Assembly: GCA_945900685.1 (NCBI GenBank)
Contig: CAMDJS010000055.1
Location: 1 to 12,586 of the forward strand
Source: Bordetella parapertussis
GTDB lineage: Bacteria; Pseudomonadota; Gammaproteobacteria; Burkholderiales; Burkholderiaceae_C
DNA length: 12,586 bases
Direction of reading: 5' to 3'
Shown piece after piece: positions 6,607 to 12,586 of the stretch; the first letter of the stretch is position 1, and each line of letters opens with the position of its first letter. A model generated the notes under the pieces. It saw nothing but the letters and a program-made list of their open reading frames with translations, did not search any database and had not been told where the DNA came from. Made by a program: the position numbers and the translations under genes.

Positions 6607-7056
6607 ATGAGCCACAGTATCCATATTACCGACATCGAAGCGGCTATCAACCATTGGCGTGACTTGAAACCTTCGCCGGACGGTGTGACGCTGGCGCCCG
6701 AGTTGCGTGCCTTGGCCGAGGTGTATGCATTGATGATTTACCACCACCAAGACGAGGCGGCGGAAAAAGGATTTCCACCCAATGCCTACGCCGCTTGGCG
6801 CGCTTGGTACGACACCACGCCGGACACGCCGTGCATTGCGATTTGCTCGACCAGCCAAGGCGACCCGGTGTGCAAAGGATGCGGCCGCACCTTTGAAGAA
6901 GTGCAGTATTGGACCGAGATGAGCCCGGGTTCTAAGCGACAGGTGTGGCGGCGCATCACCTTGTCGCGTTCGTCATGGCGCTTCAACCGGTATGCAGAGC
7001 GGGCGGCAGAAGGCGTCTTGCCTGATGCCTCGTCCGATGCAGGCACACACGCTTAA
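6607..7056 (+). CDS. DUF3717-DUF1289 four-cysteine protein
   Basis: A 149-residue soluble protein of unknown function with two recognisable parts. Residues 5-70 match DUF3717 (HITDIEAAINHWR and the following helix), a module common in Burkholderiales. Residues 74-120 match DUF1289, with the cysteine pattern Cys76, Cys80, Cys89, Cys92 in PCIAIC and VCKGCGRTFEEVQYW; this is likely a small zinc or Fe-S knuckle. The Arg/Trp-rich tail (111-130) could bind nucleic acid or another protein, but that is speculation. The ATG is 2 bases after the stop of the protease gene with no ribosome site of its own, so translation is probably coupled. It is convergent with purB, leaving 30 bases between the stops in which I see only a weak AT-rich stem. 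Confidence 0.85.
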   Translation: MSHSIHITDIEAAINHWRDLKPSPDGVTLAPELRALAEVYALMIYHHQDEAAEKGFPPNAYAAWRAWYDTTPDTPCIAICSTSQGDPVCKGCGRTFEEVQYWTEMSPGSKRQVWRRITLSRSSWRFNRYAERAAEGVLPDASSDAGTHA

Positions 7057-7086
7057 CTTTATTTTTGAAGCGCAAATACCGTTGGC

Positions 7087-8508
7087 TTAAACGCGCTTGG
7101 CCAGACTGGCTGCCAGCCCAATATAAGTCGCCGGTGTGAGAGACAGCAGGCGTTGTTTTTCGGTTTCAGGAATGCCGAGTTTGAGAATCAAACCATGCAA
7201 GTCTTCGCGGGTGACGCGTTGTCCGCGCGTGACTATTTTGATTTGCTCGTAAGCGCCGCTGACGCCGTAGCGGCGCATCACGGTTTGTATGGGCTCGGCC
7301 AGCACTTCCCAAGCGTTGTCCAGATCGGCGTTCAATGCGTCCGCGTTCAACTCGAGTTTATTCAAGCCTTGCAACAGCGACTGGTGTGCCAGCACCGCAT
7401 AGCCCAGCGCCACGCCCATGTTGCGCAGCACGGTGCTGTCGGTCAAATCGCGCTGCCAACGGCTGATCGGCAGTTTTTCGCTCAAGTGACGCAGCAGCGC
7501 ATTGGATAAACCGAGATTGCCTTCAGCGTTTTCAAAATCGATGGGATTGACTTTGTGCGGCATGGTGGAAGATCCGATTTCACCGGCTTTCAAACGTTGT
7601 TTGAAATAACCCAGCGACACATAGCCCCAGATATCGCGGGACAAATCGATGAGCATGGTGTTGCTGCGGGCCACGGCATCGAACAATTCAGCCATGTAGT
7701 CATGCGGTTCAATTTGGATGCTGTAGGGCTGAAACGTCAACCCCAAACCCAGCGCGTCGGTGGCAGAGGCCGGCGTATCGGTGGTTTCAATCACGCGCCG
7801 GGCAAACGCTTCCCAGTCATAGTCGGCACGGGCTGACACGTGGGCATTGAAGTTGCCGACCGCGCCGTTCATCTTCGCCAGCATTGGCACTTGCGCGATA
7901 CGTGCCATGCCGGTTTGCAAGCGCATCCACACATTCGCCATTTCCTTGCCGACGGTGGTCGGGCTGGCGGTTTGTCCGTGGGTGCGACTGAGCATGGCCT
8001 GGTCTGCGTAGGTATGCGACATGTCGCGCAGTTTGTCGGCCACGGCTTGCAAGCCGGGCAACAACACCTGCGCGCGTGCCGCTTTGAGTTGCAGCGCATG
8101 GCTGGTGTTGTTGATGTCCTCGCTGGTGCAAGCGAAATGGATGAATTCCAGCGATGCAGCCAACTCGTTTTTCAATTCATCAGACAAAGCATCGGCTTGG
8201 CATTGGGCTTTGAGCCAATACTCAACGGCTTTGACATCGTGGTTGGTGGTTTTTTCAATTTCTTTGATGGCCAAGGCATCGTCCGCAGAAAACTGCGCGA
8301 TCAAGCCGCGAAAAAAAACACGCGCATGCGCTGAATAAGGTTTGAACTCGGGCATGCCGCTGTCAGACAAAGCCAGCAACCAAGTGACTTCGACTTGCAC
8401 GCGACGGTGCATAAAACCTTGCTCACTCATCAAGGGTCGGAGGGCGGCGAGTTTGCTGGCGTAACGGCCGTCGAGAGGCGACAAAGCGCTGACAGGTTGT
8501 AAGTTCAT
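7087..8508 (-). CDS. purB: Adenylosuccinate lyase
   Basis: PurB catalyses two beta-eliminations in purine synthesis: release of fumarate from SAICAR to give AICAR, and from adenylosuccinate to give AMP. The 473 residues fit the longer enterobacterial-type enzyme, a homotetramer of the fumarase/aspartase superfamily. Visible landmarks are SPLDGRY (10-16), TTNHDVKAVEY (87-97), TSEDINN (128-134), SRTHGQTASP with His177 as general acid (174-183) and the superfamily signature GSSTMPHKVNP (312-322), whose serines belong to the mobile catalytic loop. The ATG at 8508 gives the standard N-terminus, with CAGG a few bases upstream as a modest ribosome site. It is divergent from the GST gene over 87 bases. 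Identity is secure. Confidence 0.98.
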   Translation of the reverse strand: MNLQPVSALSPLDGRYASKLAALRPLMSEQGFMHRRVQVEVTWLLALSDSGMPEFKPYSAHARVFFRGLIAQFSADDALAIKEIEKTTNHDVKAVEYWLKAQCQADALSDELKNELAASLEFIHFACTSEDINNTSHALQLKAARAQVLLPGLQAVADKLRDMSHTYADQAMLSRTHGQTASPTTVGKEMANVWMRLQTGMARIAQVPMLAKMNGAVGNFNAHVSARADYDWEAFARRVIETTDTPASATDALGLGLTFQPYSIQIEPHDYMAELFDAVARSNTMLIDLSRDIWGYVSLGYFKQRLKAGEIGSSTMPHKVNPIDFENAEGNLGLSNALLRHLSEKLPISRWQRDLTDSTVLRNMGVALGYAVLAHQSLLQGLNKLELNADALNADLDNAWEVLAEPIQTVMRRYGVSGAYEQIKIVTRGQRVTREDLHGLILKLGIPETEKQRLLSLTPATYIGLAASLAKRV

Positions 8509-8595
8509 AGCCTGATTTTAGGGCTTGTCATCCCAGACACAATTGATCAGTATTGTTTCTATAAAATACAAGATCAATAACAAATAAATTTTTTT
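8509..8595. promoter_or_regulatory. Divergent promoter region between purB and the GST-like gene
   Basis: This 87-base gap is AT-rich toward the GST gene. TATAAAAT (8560-8567) is a good -10-like element for the + strand and would give a leader of about 20-25 bases, but no matching -35 is found at normal spacing. The bases before the GST ATG (AATAACAAATAAATTTTTTT) contain no Shine-Dalgarno match. No PurR-like operator was recognised on the purB side. Confidence 0.4.
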
Positions 8596-9210
8596 ATGAA
8601 ACTGTTAGGCGCTGTGACCAGCCCGTACGTGCGCAAAGTGCGCATTGTGATGGCCGAAAAAAAACTGGAATACCAGTTTTTACTTGAAGATGTTTGGGCC
8701 GCTGATACCCGCATTGTGGAATCCAACCCCTTGGGCAAAGTGCCCTGCCTGTTGATGGAGACCGGTGAGGCTTTGTACGATTCACGTGTCATCGTGGAAT
8801 ACCTCGACACCTTGTCGCCGGTGGGTAAGTTGATTCCGCCCAGCGGCCGCGAACGCACCGAAGTCAAAGTCTGGGAAGCGCTGGCAGATGGTTTGTTAGA
8901 TGCTGCCATTGCCGCGCGCTTGGAAGCGCATTGGGCTGGCCGCAGCGAAGAGCAGCGCAGCCAAGTCTGGATAGACCGTCAACTCGGCAAAGTGCAAGAC
9001 AGTTTGAGTGCCATGTCGCGTGGTTTGGGTGACAACCCGTGGTGTTGCGGCAATCACCTCACGTTGGCTGACCTTGCTGTCGGTTGCGCACTCGGGTATT
9101 TGGATTTCCGCTTCCCCAACATTGGCTGGCGGGATGACTTTTCCAACCTGGAGAAGTTGCAAGAAAAACTGATGCAGCGCGCCAGTTTTCAGGAAACATC
9201 ACCGGCGTAA
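8596..9210 (+). CDS. Glutathione S-transferase family protein (YibF-like)
   Basis: A 204-residue cytosolic protein with GST domain order: thioredoxin-like N-terminal domain (1-about 80) and all-helical C-terminal domain (about 88-200). The N-terminal fold shows SPYVRKVRI (9-17), with Ser9 at the catalytic position, NPLGKVPCL (44-52) with the cis-proline Pro50, and the glutathione-contacting pair Asp62-Ser63 in YDSRVI. The C-terminal domain has the N-capping motif region LTLADLAVGCALGY. Length and motifs resemble E. coli YibF. The substrate cannot be predicted; members may conjugate or reduce electrophiles. It is a single-gene unit, divergent from purB and ended by a strong hairpin terminator. 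The start lacks a Shine-Dalgarno sequence, but the ATG at 8596 gives the exact family N-terminus. Confidence 0.93.
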   Translation: MKLLGAVTSPYVRKVRIVMAEKKLEYQFLLEDVWAADTRIVESNPLGKVPCLLMETGEALYDSRVIVEYLDTLSPVGKLIPPSGRERTEVKVWEALADGLLDAAIAARLEAHWAGRSEEQRSQVWIDRQLGKVQDSLSAMSRGLGDNPWCCGNHLTLADLAVGCALGYLDFRFPNIGWRDDFSNLEKLQEKLMQRASFQETSPA

Positions 9211-9217
9211 AAGCAGG

Positions 9218-9246
9218 CCACTCGCCAGACATTGGCGTGTGGTTTT
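9218..9246. terminator. Hairpin terminator between convergent GST and NTF2-like genes
   Basis: CCAC-T-CGCCA (9218-9227) pairs with TGGCG-T-GTGG (9233-9242) to give nine base pairs around one T-T mismatch, with a 5-base loop GACAT. TTTT follows on the + strand (9243-9246), starting 8 bases after the GST stop. On the minus strand the stem falls just beyond the NTF2-like stop, and a short T-run (complement of AAAA at 9209-9212) lies 5 bases further, so it may serve both directions. It is the clearest terminator in the window. Confidence 0.75.
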
Positions 9247-9712
9247 AACTGTTGACGCGGCGTTTCAACCAGCGCATCAAACCGCCGATCCAAGGCAGTT
9301 TTTCATACAGTTCTTCGGCGGCGTCCCAATAGTCGCGGTGCATCACAACCCGCCACTCGTTGTTCTCATTCAACCCCATCACCAAGTGCGAGCCGCCGCG
9401 TATGCATTGCTCCACACCGGGCTGCATGGTTTTAAAGCGAAACAAAAAATCCCAGACCAGAAAACACTGCTTGCCTTGAAGCATGCGTGAGGTGACCACA
9501 AAACGCGGCTGCTCCAAACTCTCAAACATGTGCGCAAAAATCGATTGAATTTGAGCCAAGCCTTGCACGTCTTTGAACGGGTCTTTAAAGCGCGCGTCCG
9601 GCGCATACCAGTCGCCCATGTTGGCCACATCCTGCGCTTGCAGTTGTTCAAACGATTGAATGAGCCCATCCAGCCAAACTTCAGGAGCAGCGTGTGTAGA
9701 AGGCATGTTCAC
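9245..9712 (-). CDS. Nuclear transport factor 2-like (SnoaL-type) protein
   Basis: A 155-residue soluble protein with the pattern of the NTF2/SnoaL cone fold: a helical start, then DWYAPDARFKDPFKDVQG (residues 34-51), which is the common strand-loop with acidic residues lining the pocket, a strand pair with FLVWDFLFRFK (84-94), and GGSHLVMGL (106-114). The end HRDYWDAAEELYEKLPWIG is a recognisable mark of the subfamily found beside cfa, SDR and DUF1365 genes in other Proteobacteria. Function unknown; such folds bind or turn over small hydrophobic molecules. The start is either GTG at 9712, overlapping the SDR stop by 4 bases (GTGA), or ATG at 9706 two codons in; coupling to the SDR gene is likely either way. 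Last gene of its operon. Confidence 0.85.
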   Translation of the reverse strand: MNMPSTHAAPEVWLDGLIQSFEQLQAQDVANMGDWYAPDARFKDPFKDVQGLAQIQSIFAHMFESLEQPRFVVTSRMLQGKQCFLVWDFLFRFKTMQPGVEQCIRGGSHLVMGLNENNEWRVVMHRDYWDAAEELYEKLPWIGGLMRWLKRRVNS

Positions 9713-10491
9713 AGTCCGGTGAACCGGCGCACCAGCGGGAAATACCAGCGGTAGGGCAGCAGGCGCAACAGCTTCAAAAACAAGGTGAAGCGTTTGGGGA
9801 AATGGATATCAAACGCACCGTCGCGCCAGCCTTGCAGCATGGCTTGTGCAGCTTGCTCGGGAGAAATGAGCGCAGGCATGTGAAAGTTGTTTTGCGCAGT
9901 CAAAGGCGTGGCGACAAACCCGGGATGCACCACGCTCACCCCCAAGCCAATGTCAGACAAATCCAGATACAAAACTTCAGCCAAATGGGTCAGCGCCGCT
10001 TTGGTCGGCCCATACGCCAGACTGTTGGGCAAGCCGGTGAAACCGGCAACGCTGGAGACCAGGCTGATGTGCCCCTGACCTTGCGCCAGCAACACCGGCA
10101 GCACAGCATCCAACATCAGCAAAGCGCCGGTGTAGTTCACCGACAAATGGGTTTGCATGCTGTGCACATCGTAGGCGTTCGCTGTTTGCGCTGTGTAGTA
10201 ACCGGCGCAATACACCACCATGTCTATGGGACCCAGTGCTTGCAATGAGCGCACAGCTTGATGGTGCGCTTGCGCATCAGTGACATCCAAGGGCAAAGCG
10301 ACAGAGCCGGGATGGCTATCGACAAAATCCTGCAGCAATGGAGCTTGGCGCGCAGACACGCAAACTTGCGCACCTGCTTTGTGCAGCGCTTGCGCGCAGG
10401 CCAGACCGATACCGCTGGAAGCCCCCACCAACCACACGCGCTTGCCCCGCCAGTCGGACAAGGGCGGGTTGAAAGGTGAAAGCCAGGACAT
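9709..10491 (-). CDS. Short-chain dehydrogenase/reductase
   Basis: A classical SDR of 260 residues that should use NAD(P)(H) to oxidise or reduce a hydroxyl/carbonyl. Visible elements are the nucleotide-binding GASSGIG (23-29), the CAG form of the usual NAG motif (95-97), and the catalytic Asn119 (NYTG), Ser147, Tyr160 and Lys164 in YGPTK. HPGFVATPL (189-197) follows as usual. The C-terminal tail (about 228-260) is unusual in being basic and hydrophobic (FPKRFTLFLKLLRLLPYRWYF, by position), suggesting contact with the membrane surface and perhaps a lipid substrate; that last step is inference from context. The ATG at 10491 lies 5 bases after the DUF3833 stop with no obvious ribosome site. It overlaps the NTF2-like gene by 4 bases. 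Confidence 0.92.
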   Translation of the reverse strand: MSWLSPFNPPLSDWRGKRVWLVGASSGIGLACAQALHKAGAQVCVSARQAPLLQDFVDSHPGSVALPLDVTDAQAHHQAVRSLQALGPIDMVVYCAGYYTAQTANAYDVHSMQTHLSVNYTGALLMLDAVLPVLLAQGQGHISLVSSVAGFTGLPNSLAYGPTKAALTHLAEVLYLDLSDIGLGVSVVHPGFVATPLTAQNNFHMPALISPEQAAQAMLQGWRDGAFDIHFPKRFTLFLKLLRLLPYRWYFPLVRRFTGL

Positions 10492-10496
10492 ATTGA

Positions 10497-11036
10497 TCAG
10501 ACGCGCTTGGTGAATGACAAAGTGACCTCACCCAGAAAAATACCGAACTTGGACATGGACGCTTTGTTGAGCATGACCTGCTCGTTCATCACATACATCC
10601 AATCGTCAAACTGAACATGCCAAACCTGATCGTTGACCGGCAAGGCCAAGGTGTAACGCCAATTGAACGCGTTGCCTCGGGTTTGACCTTGCGCTACGCC
10701 GATGACATCGTCGGCTTGCCCCGAGTAACGTCCATCACCCAGATGCGTCAGTTTCCAAATGCGTTTTTGTTTGGTGCCGTCGCTGTACACAAAGTCTTCG
10801 TCCAGCACGCCTTGGTCGCCGTTCCAACTGCAGTTCATGACCACGGTGAAGCGCTTGACCACTTTGCCGGAGCGGTCGGTGAAGATGCCCCACGCATCCA
10901 CCACGCCATTGAAATAGCGCTTTAAATCGAGTTGCGGCAGTTCGCTCGCGTAATCATTCACCGAAGGACCGGCACAGCCGCTGGCTGCCAGCGCAGTCGC
11001 CGCCGCAGCGGAAAGCATCAATCGTCTTTGCATCAT
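10497..11036 (-). CDS. DUF3833 lipoprotein
   Basis: A 179-residue protein with an N-terminal signal (MQRRLMLSAAAATALAASGC) and a lipobox-like ending ASGC, so Cys21 should be lipidated and the protein anchored on the periplasmic face of a membrane. The rest is mostly beta-strand with many aromatic residues: YFNGVVDAWGIF (41-52), FVYSDGTKQKRIWKL, FNWRYTLALPV, and WMYVMNEQVMLNKA. This pattern is that of DUF3833, a family repeatedly found next to cfa-type genes; a lipocalin-like role in handling lipids is often assumed but not shown. The start ATG (11036) overlaps the MFS stop by 4 bases (ATGA); a second ATG is the very next codon. It is 5 bases from the SDR gene. Confidence 0.88.
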   Translation of the reverse strand: MMQRRLMLSAAAATALAASGCAGPSVNDYASELPQLDLKRYFNGVVDAWGIFTDRSGKVVKRFTVVMNCSWNGDQGVLDEDFVYSDGTKQKRIWKLTHLGDGRYSGQADDVIGVAQGQTRGNAFNWRYTLALPVNDQVWHVQFDDWMYVMNEQVMLNKASMSKFGIFLGEVTLSFTKRV

Positions 11037-12319
11037 GACTCCCAGTTTTGCAGTGTTTTGGCCGAGAAGAACAAAACCGCTGCGGCCAACAGTTTCAATA
11101 TACAGGGCAACAGCGCATAAGCCCAGCTCAGTGCCAGCAGCGCAGGCGCGTCACGCGAACCGCTGGCGTAACCCAGCCATTGCAACAAGGGCAGGCCGAG
11201 GCCCGCAGCCAACGCCAAATTGAGTTTGGTCACCACTTGCCACCAGCCGAAAAATGCACCGCTGTGTTGTTCATCGCTTTGATCGTTTTGCAGCATACCG
11301 TTGAGCAATGCACCTGGAGCAATCAAATCCGCGCCCAAGGCCAAGCCTGACAGCAGACACACGACGGTATAGGCGATGTCGTCACCTGCGCCCAGACCCA
11401 GTGTCCAGATGAACACCGCCACGGCCAACAACATGCCAGCCAGCCAACTGCGGCGCAAACCAAAACGCGAAATACACATCAACCACAACGGCATGGAAAC
11501 AGCGGCGCTTAAAAAATACGCGCCCAAAAACTGGGTTTGCATGGAAGACGGCAATTGCAAACGGTCTTGGATAAAAAACAGCATCAATGTCGCAGGCACC
11601 GCAGAGGCAATACCGTTCAACATGAACACCATCAGCAAGCGGCGAAAACCGGCATGGCGCCAAGGCCTCAGCAGACTGCGCCACGCCGCTTGCGACACGG
11701 GCGAAACTGTGTGGCTGTCAGACGGGCGCGGTGCATACCACCAAGCCCAAAGTGACAAGCCCAGCAGCAGCACAAAGCCGCTGACCAGCGCCGGGATACC
11801 GCCCCAAGCGGGTATCAAGGACGCCAAAATCACGCCGCACAAACCCAGGCCTTCTCGCCAACCCACCAGGCGACTGCGCATGGGCACGTCTCCACCGAGA
11901 CGCGCGCCCCAGGTTTGCAATGCGATATTGAGAAAGCTGTAGCACAGGTAACTGATCAACAAGGCAAGCAACACCAGCAGCATCAACACTTCTATGGTGA
12001 CACTTGGACCGGTCAACCAGTTCGGGAAAAAAAGCAGCAAAAACCCCGCAGACAACAGCGTGCCGGCCAACCAAGTGCGGCGCAGCAAGGTTTCACTGCC
12101 GCGTCGCAATACATTGTCTATCCACAAACCTAAAGCAGGGTCCAGCAAGGCATCCGCCAGTCGAGCCAGCAACAACACGGCACCGATCAAACCCAGCGAC
12201 ACGCCGAACTGGTTCGCAAAGTAATGCGGCCAAATGACATAAAGCGGCAATGCCACAAACGCCAAGGGCAAGGCAGGCAAACCTAGGCGCGCCAAATGGC
12301 GGTGATCGAATGGGTTCAT
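11033..12319 (-). CDS. MFS transporter of the GPH/MelB-like (MFS_2) type
   Basis: A 428-residue inner-membrane protein with about twelve hydrophobic segments. The first cytoplasmic loop region reads LARLADALLDPALGLWIDN (51-69), with Arg53, Asp56, Asp60-Pro61, Gly64 and Asp68: the hallmark of the glycoside-pentoside-hexuronide symporters such as MelB. Placed between a fatty-acid methyltransferase and a lipoprotein gene, it may move a lipid-related or other compound rather than a sugar, but no substrate can be read from sequence. I place the start at ATG 12319, not at the in-frame start at 12403: this gives the hydrophobic family N-terminus (MNPFDHRHLARLGLPALPLAF, by position) and a 4-base ATGA overlap with the upstream stop, the same junction type as at its own 3' end. 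The extra 28 codons would lie wholly inside the cfa frame. Confidence 0.88.
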   Translation of the reverse strand: MNPFDHRHLARLGLPALPLAFVALPLYVIWPHYFANQFGVSLGLIGAVLLLARLADALLDPALGLWIDNVLRRGSETLLRRTWLAGTLLSAGFLLLFFPNWLTGPSVTIEVLMLLVLLALLISYLCYSFLNIALQTWGARLGGDVPMRSRLVGWREGLGLCGVILASLIPAWGGIPALVSGFVLLLGLSLWAWWYAPRPSDSHTVSPVSQAAWRSLLRPWRHAGFRRLLMVFMLNGIASAVPATLMLFFIQDRLQLPSSMQTQFLGAYFLSAAVSMPLWLMCISRFGLRRSWLAGMLLAVAVFIWTLGLGAGDDIAYTVVCLLSGLALGADLIAPGALLNGMLQNDQSDEQHSGAFFGWWQVVTKLNLALAAGLGLPLLQWLGYASGSRDAPALLALSWAYALLPCILKLLAAAVLFFSAKTLQNWES

Positions 12320-12586
12320 GCGGGTTTGTGCAATGTGAATTGCACCACGTCGGTGTTGTGCTCTAAAAATGCGGCTTCGCAATACGCCAGATAAAACAAC
12401 CAAGTGCGCTCAAAACGCAAATCAAAACCTAAGGCGGGCATGTGATCCCGCACTTGCAAAAACGATTCGCGCCAGCGCTTGAGTGTCTCAGCGTAATCCA
12501 AACCAAAAGCCAATTGGTCCACCACCACCAAACCGGCTTCTTTGGCTTGTTCGATGAAGGTTTGTGTGCTGGGCAAAAAACCGCCG
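12316..12586 (-). CDS. Cyclopropane-fatty-acyl-phospholipid synthase family methyltransferase, C-terminal part
   Basis: The frame is open to the window edge and the last 90 residues of the protein are present; the N-terminal and SAM-binding parts lie outside. The fragment opens with GGFLPS and contains AGLVVVDQL, FGLDYAETLKRWRESF, then GFDLRFERTWLFYLAYCEAAF: the typical C-terminal order of Cfa and related SAM-dependent fatty-acid methyltransferases, which add a methyl-derived carbon to unsaturated acyl chains of membrane phospholipids. Relatives in such clusters may make 11-methyl or furan fatty acids rather than cyclopropane rings, so the product is open and I give no symbol. The apparent start at 12576 is a TTG inside the frame and is not the real start. 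Its TGA overlaps the MFS start by 4 bases. Confidence 0.92.
   Translation of the reverse strand, partial: GGFLPSTQTFIEQAKEAGLVVVDQLAFGLDYAETLKRWRESFLQVRDHMPALGFDLRFERTWLFYLAYCEAAFLEHNTDVVQFTLHKPA

Noticed and set aside
7060..7098. Inverted repeats between the convergent DUF1289 and purB stops (TATTT/AAATA and AAGCGC/GCGCTT)
   Set aside because: The first stem is AT-only and short, the second has a 19-base loop, and neither has a T-run in the proper direction, so I do not call a terminator.
7153..8338. Several long + strand frames opposite purB
   Set aside because: Their sequences are the complement of highly conserved PurB codons, with no independent start signals or known domains.
12320..12403. 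28-codon upstream extension of the MFS transporter
   Set aside because: It lies inside the cfa frame and encodes a basic non-membrane stretch; the ATGA overlap at 12316-12319 and the family N-terminus favour the shorter start.
1..12586. CRISPR arrays, insertion sequences, integrases, tRNA genes, toxin-antitoxin pairs
   Set aside because: No spaced direct repeats, transposase or integrase motifs, cloverleaf structures or small paired genes were found on either strand; the only regular repeat is the TPR coding repeat.

Overview
The window looks like chromosomal DNA of a betaproteobacterium, most likely Burkholderiales in or near the Comamonadaceae. This rests on the moderately high GC of most genes, the protein families present, and the order sucD - terC - pilA - X - moaC - M48 protease, which I recall from that family but could not check here. 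I see no tRNA, rRNA, CRISPR array, transposase or prophage gene. No stretch above 300 bases lacks a gene.

Left part (1-4381, all + strand): a possible last few codons of sucC, then sucD (succinyl-CoA synthetase alpha), then a TerC/YjbE-type membrane protein starting on the base after the sucD stop. Next come a type IV pilin (pilA) with a strong ribosome site and, 29 bases later, a large AT-rich gene for a protein of ten perfect 34-residue TPR repeats plus a GT9-like glycosyltransferase domain. A small hairpin sits between these two genes, and a terminator-like hairpin follows the second. The pilin plus TPR-glycosyltransferase pair is the most interesting part of the window: it has the layout of a soluble enzyme that modifies its neighbour's filament subunit, similar in plan to the flagellin glycosyltransferase FlmG of Caulobacter.

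Middle part (4459-9210): moaC (molybdenum cofactor) on the minus strand. Divergent from it is a two-gene unit: a periplasmic M48 metalloprotease of the BepA kind with a TTG start, and a small four-cysteine DUF3717/DUF1289 protein. Convergent with these is purB (adenylosuccinate lyase), and divergent from purB is a glutathione S-transferase-like gene. The latter ends in a clear hairpin terminator shared with the operon arriving from the right.

Right part (9245-12586, all - strand): the end of a tightly packed operon reading cfa-type methyltransferase (cut by the window edge) - GPH-type MFS transporter - DUF3833 lipoprotein - short-chain dehydrogenase - NTF2-like protein. Three of the four junctions are 4-base stop/start overlaps and the fourth is a 5-base gap. 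Related sets in other Proteobacteria are linked to fatty-acid methylation and often to light or singlet-oxygen responses; that link is inferred here, since no regulator or photolyase lies inside the window.
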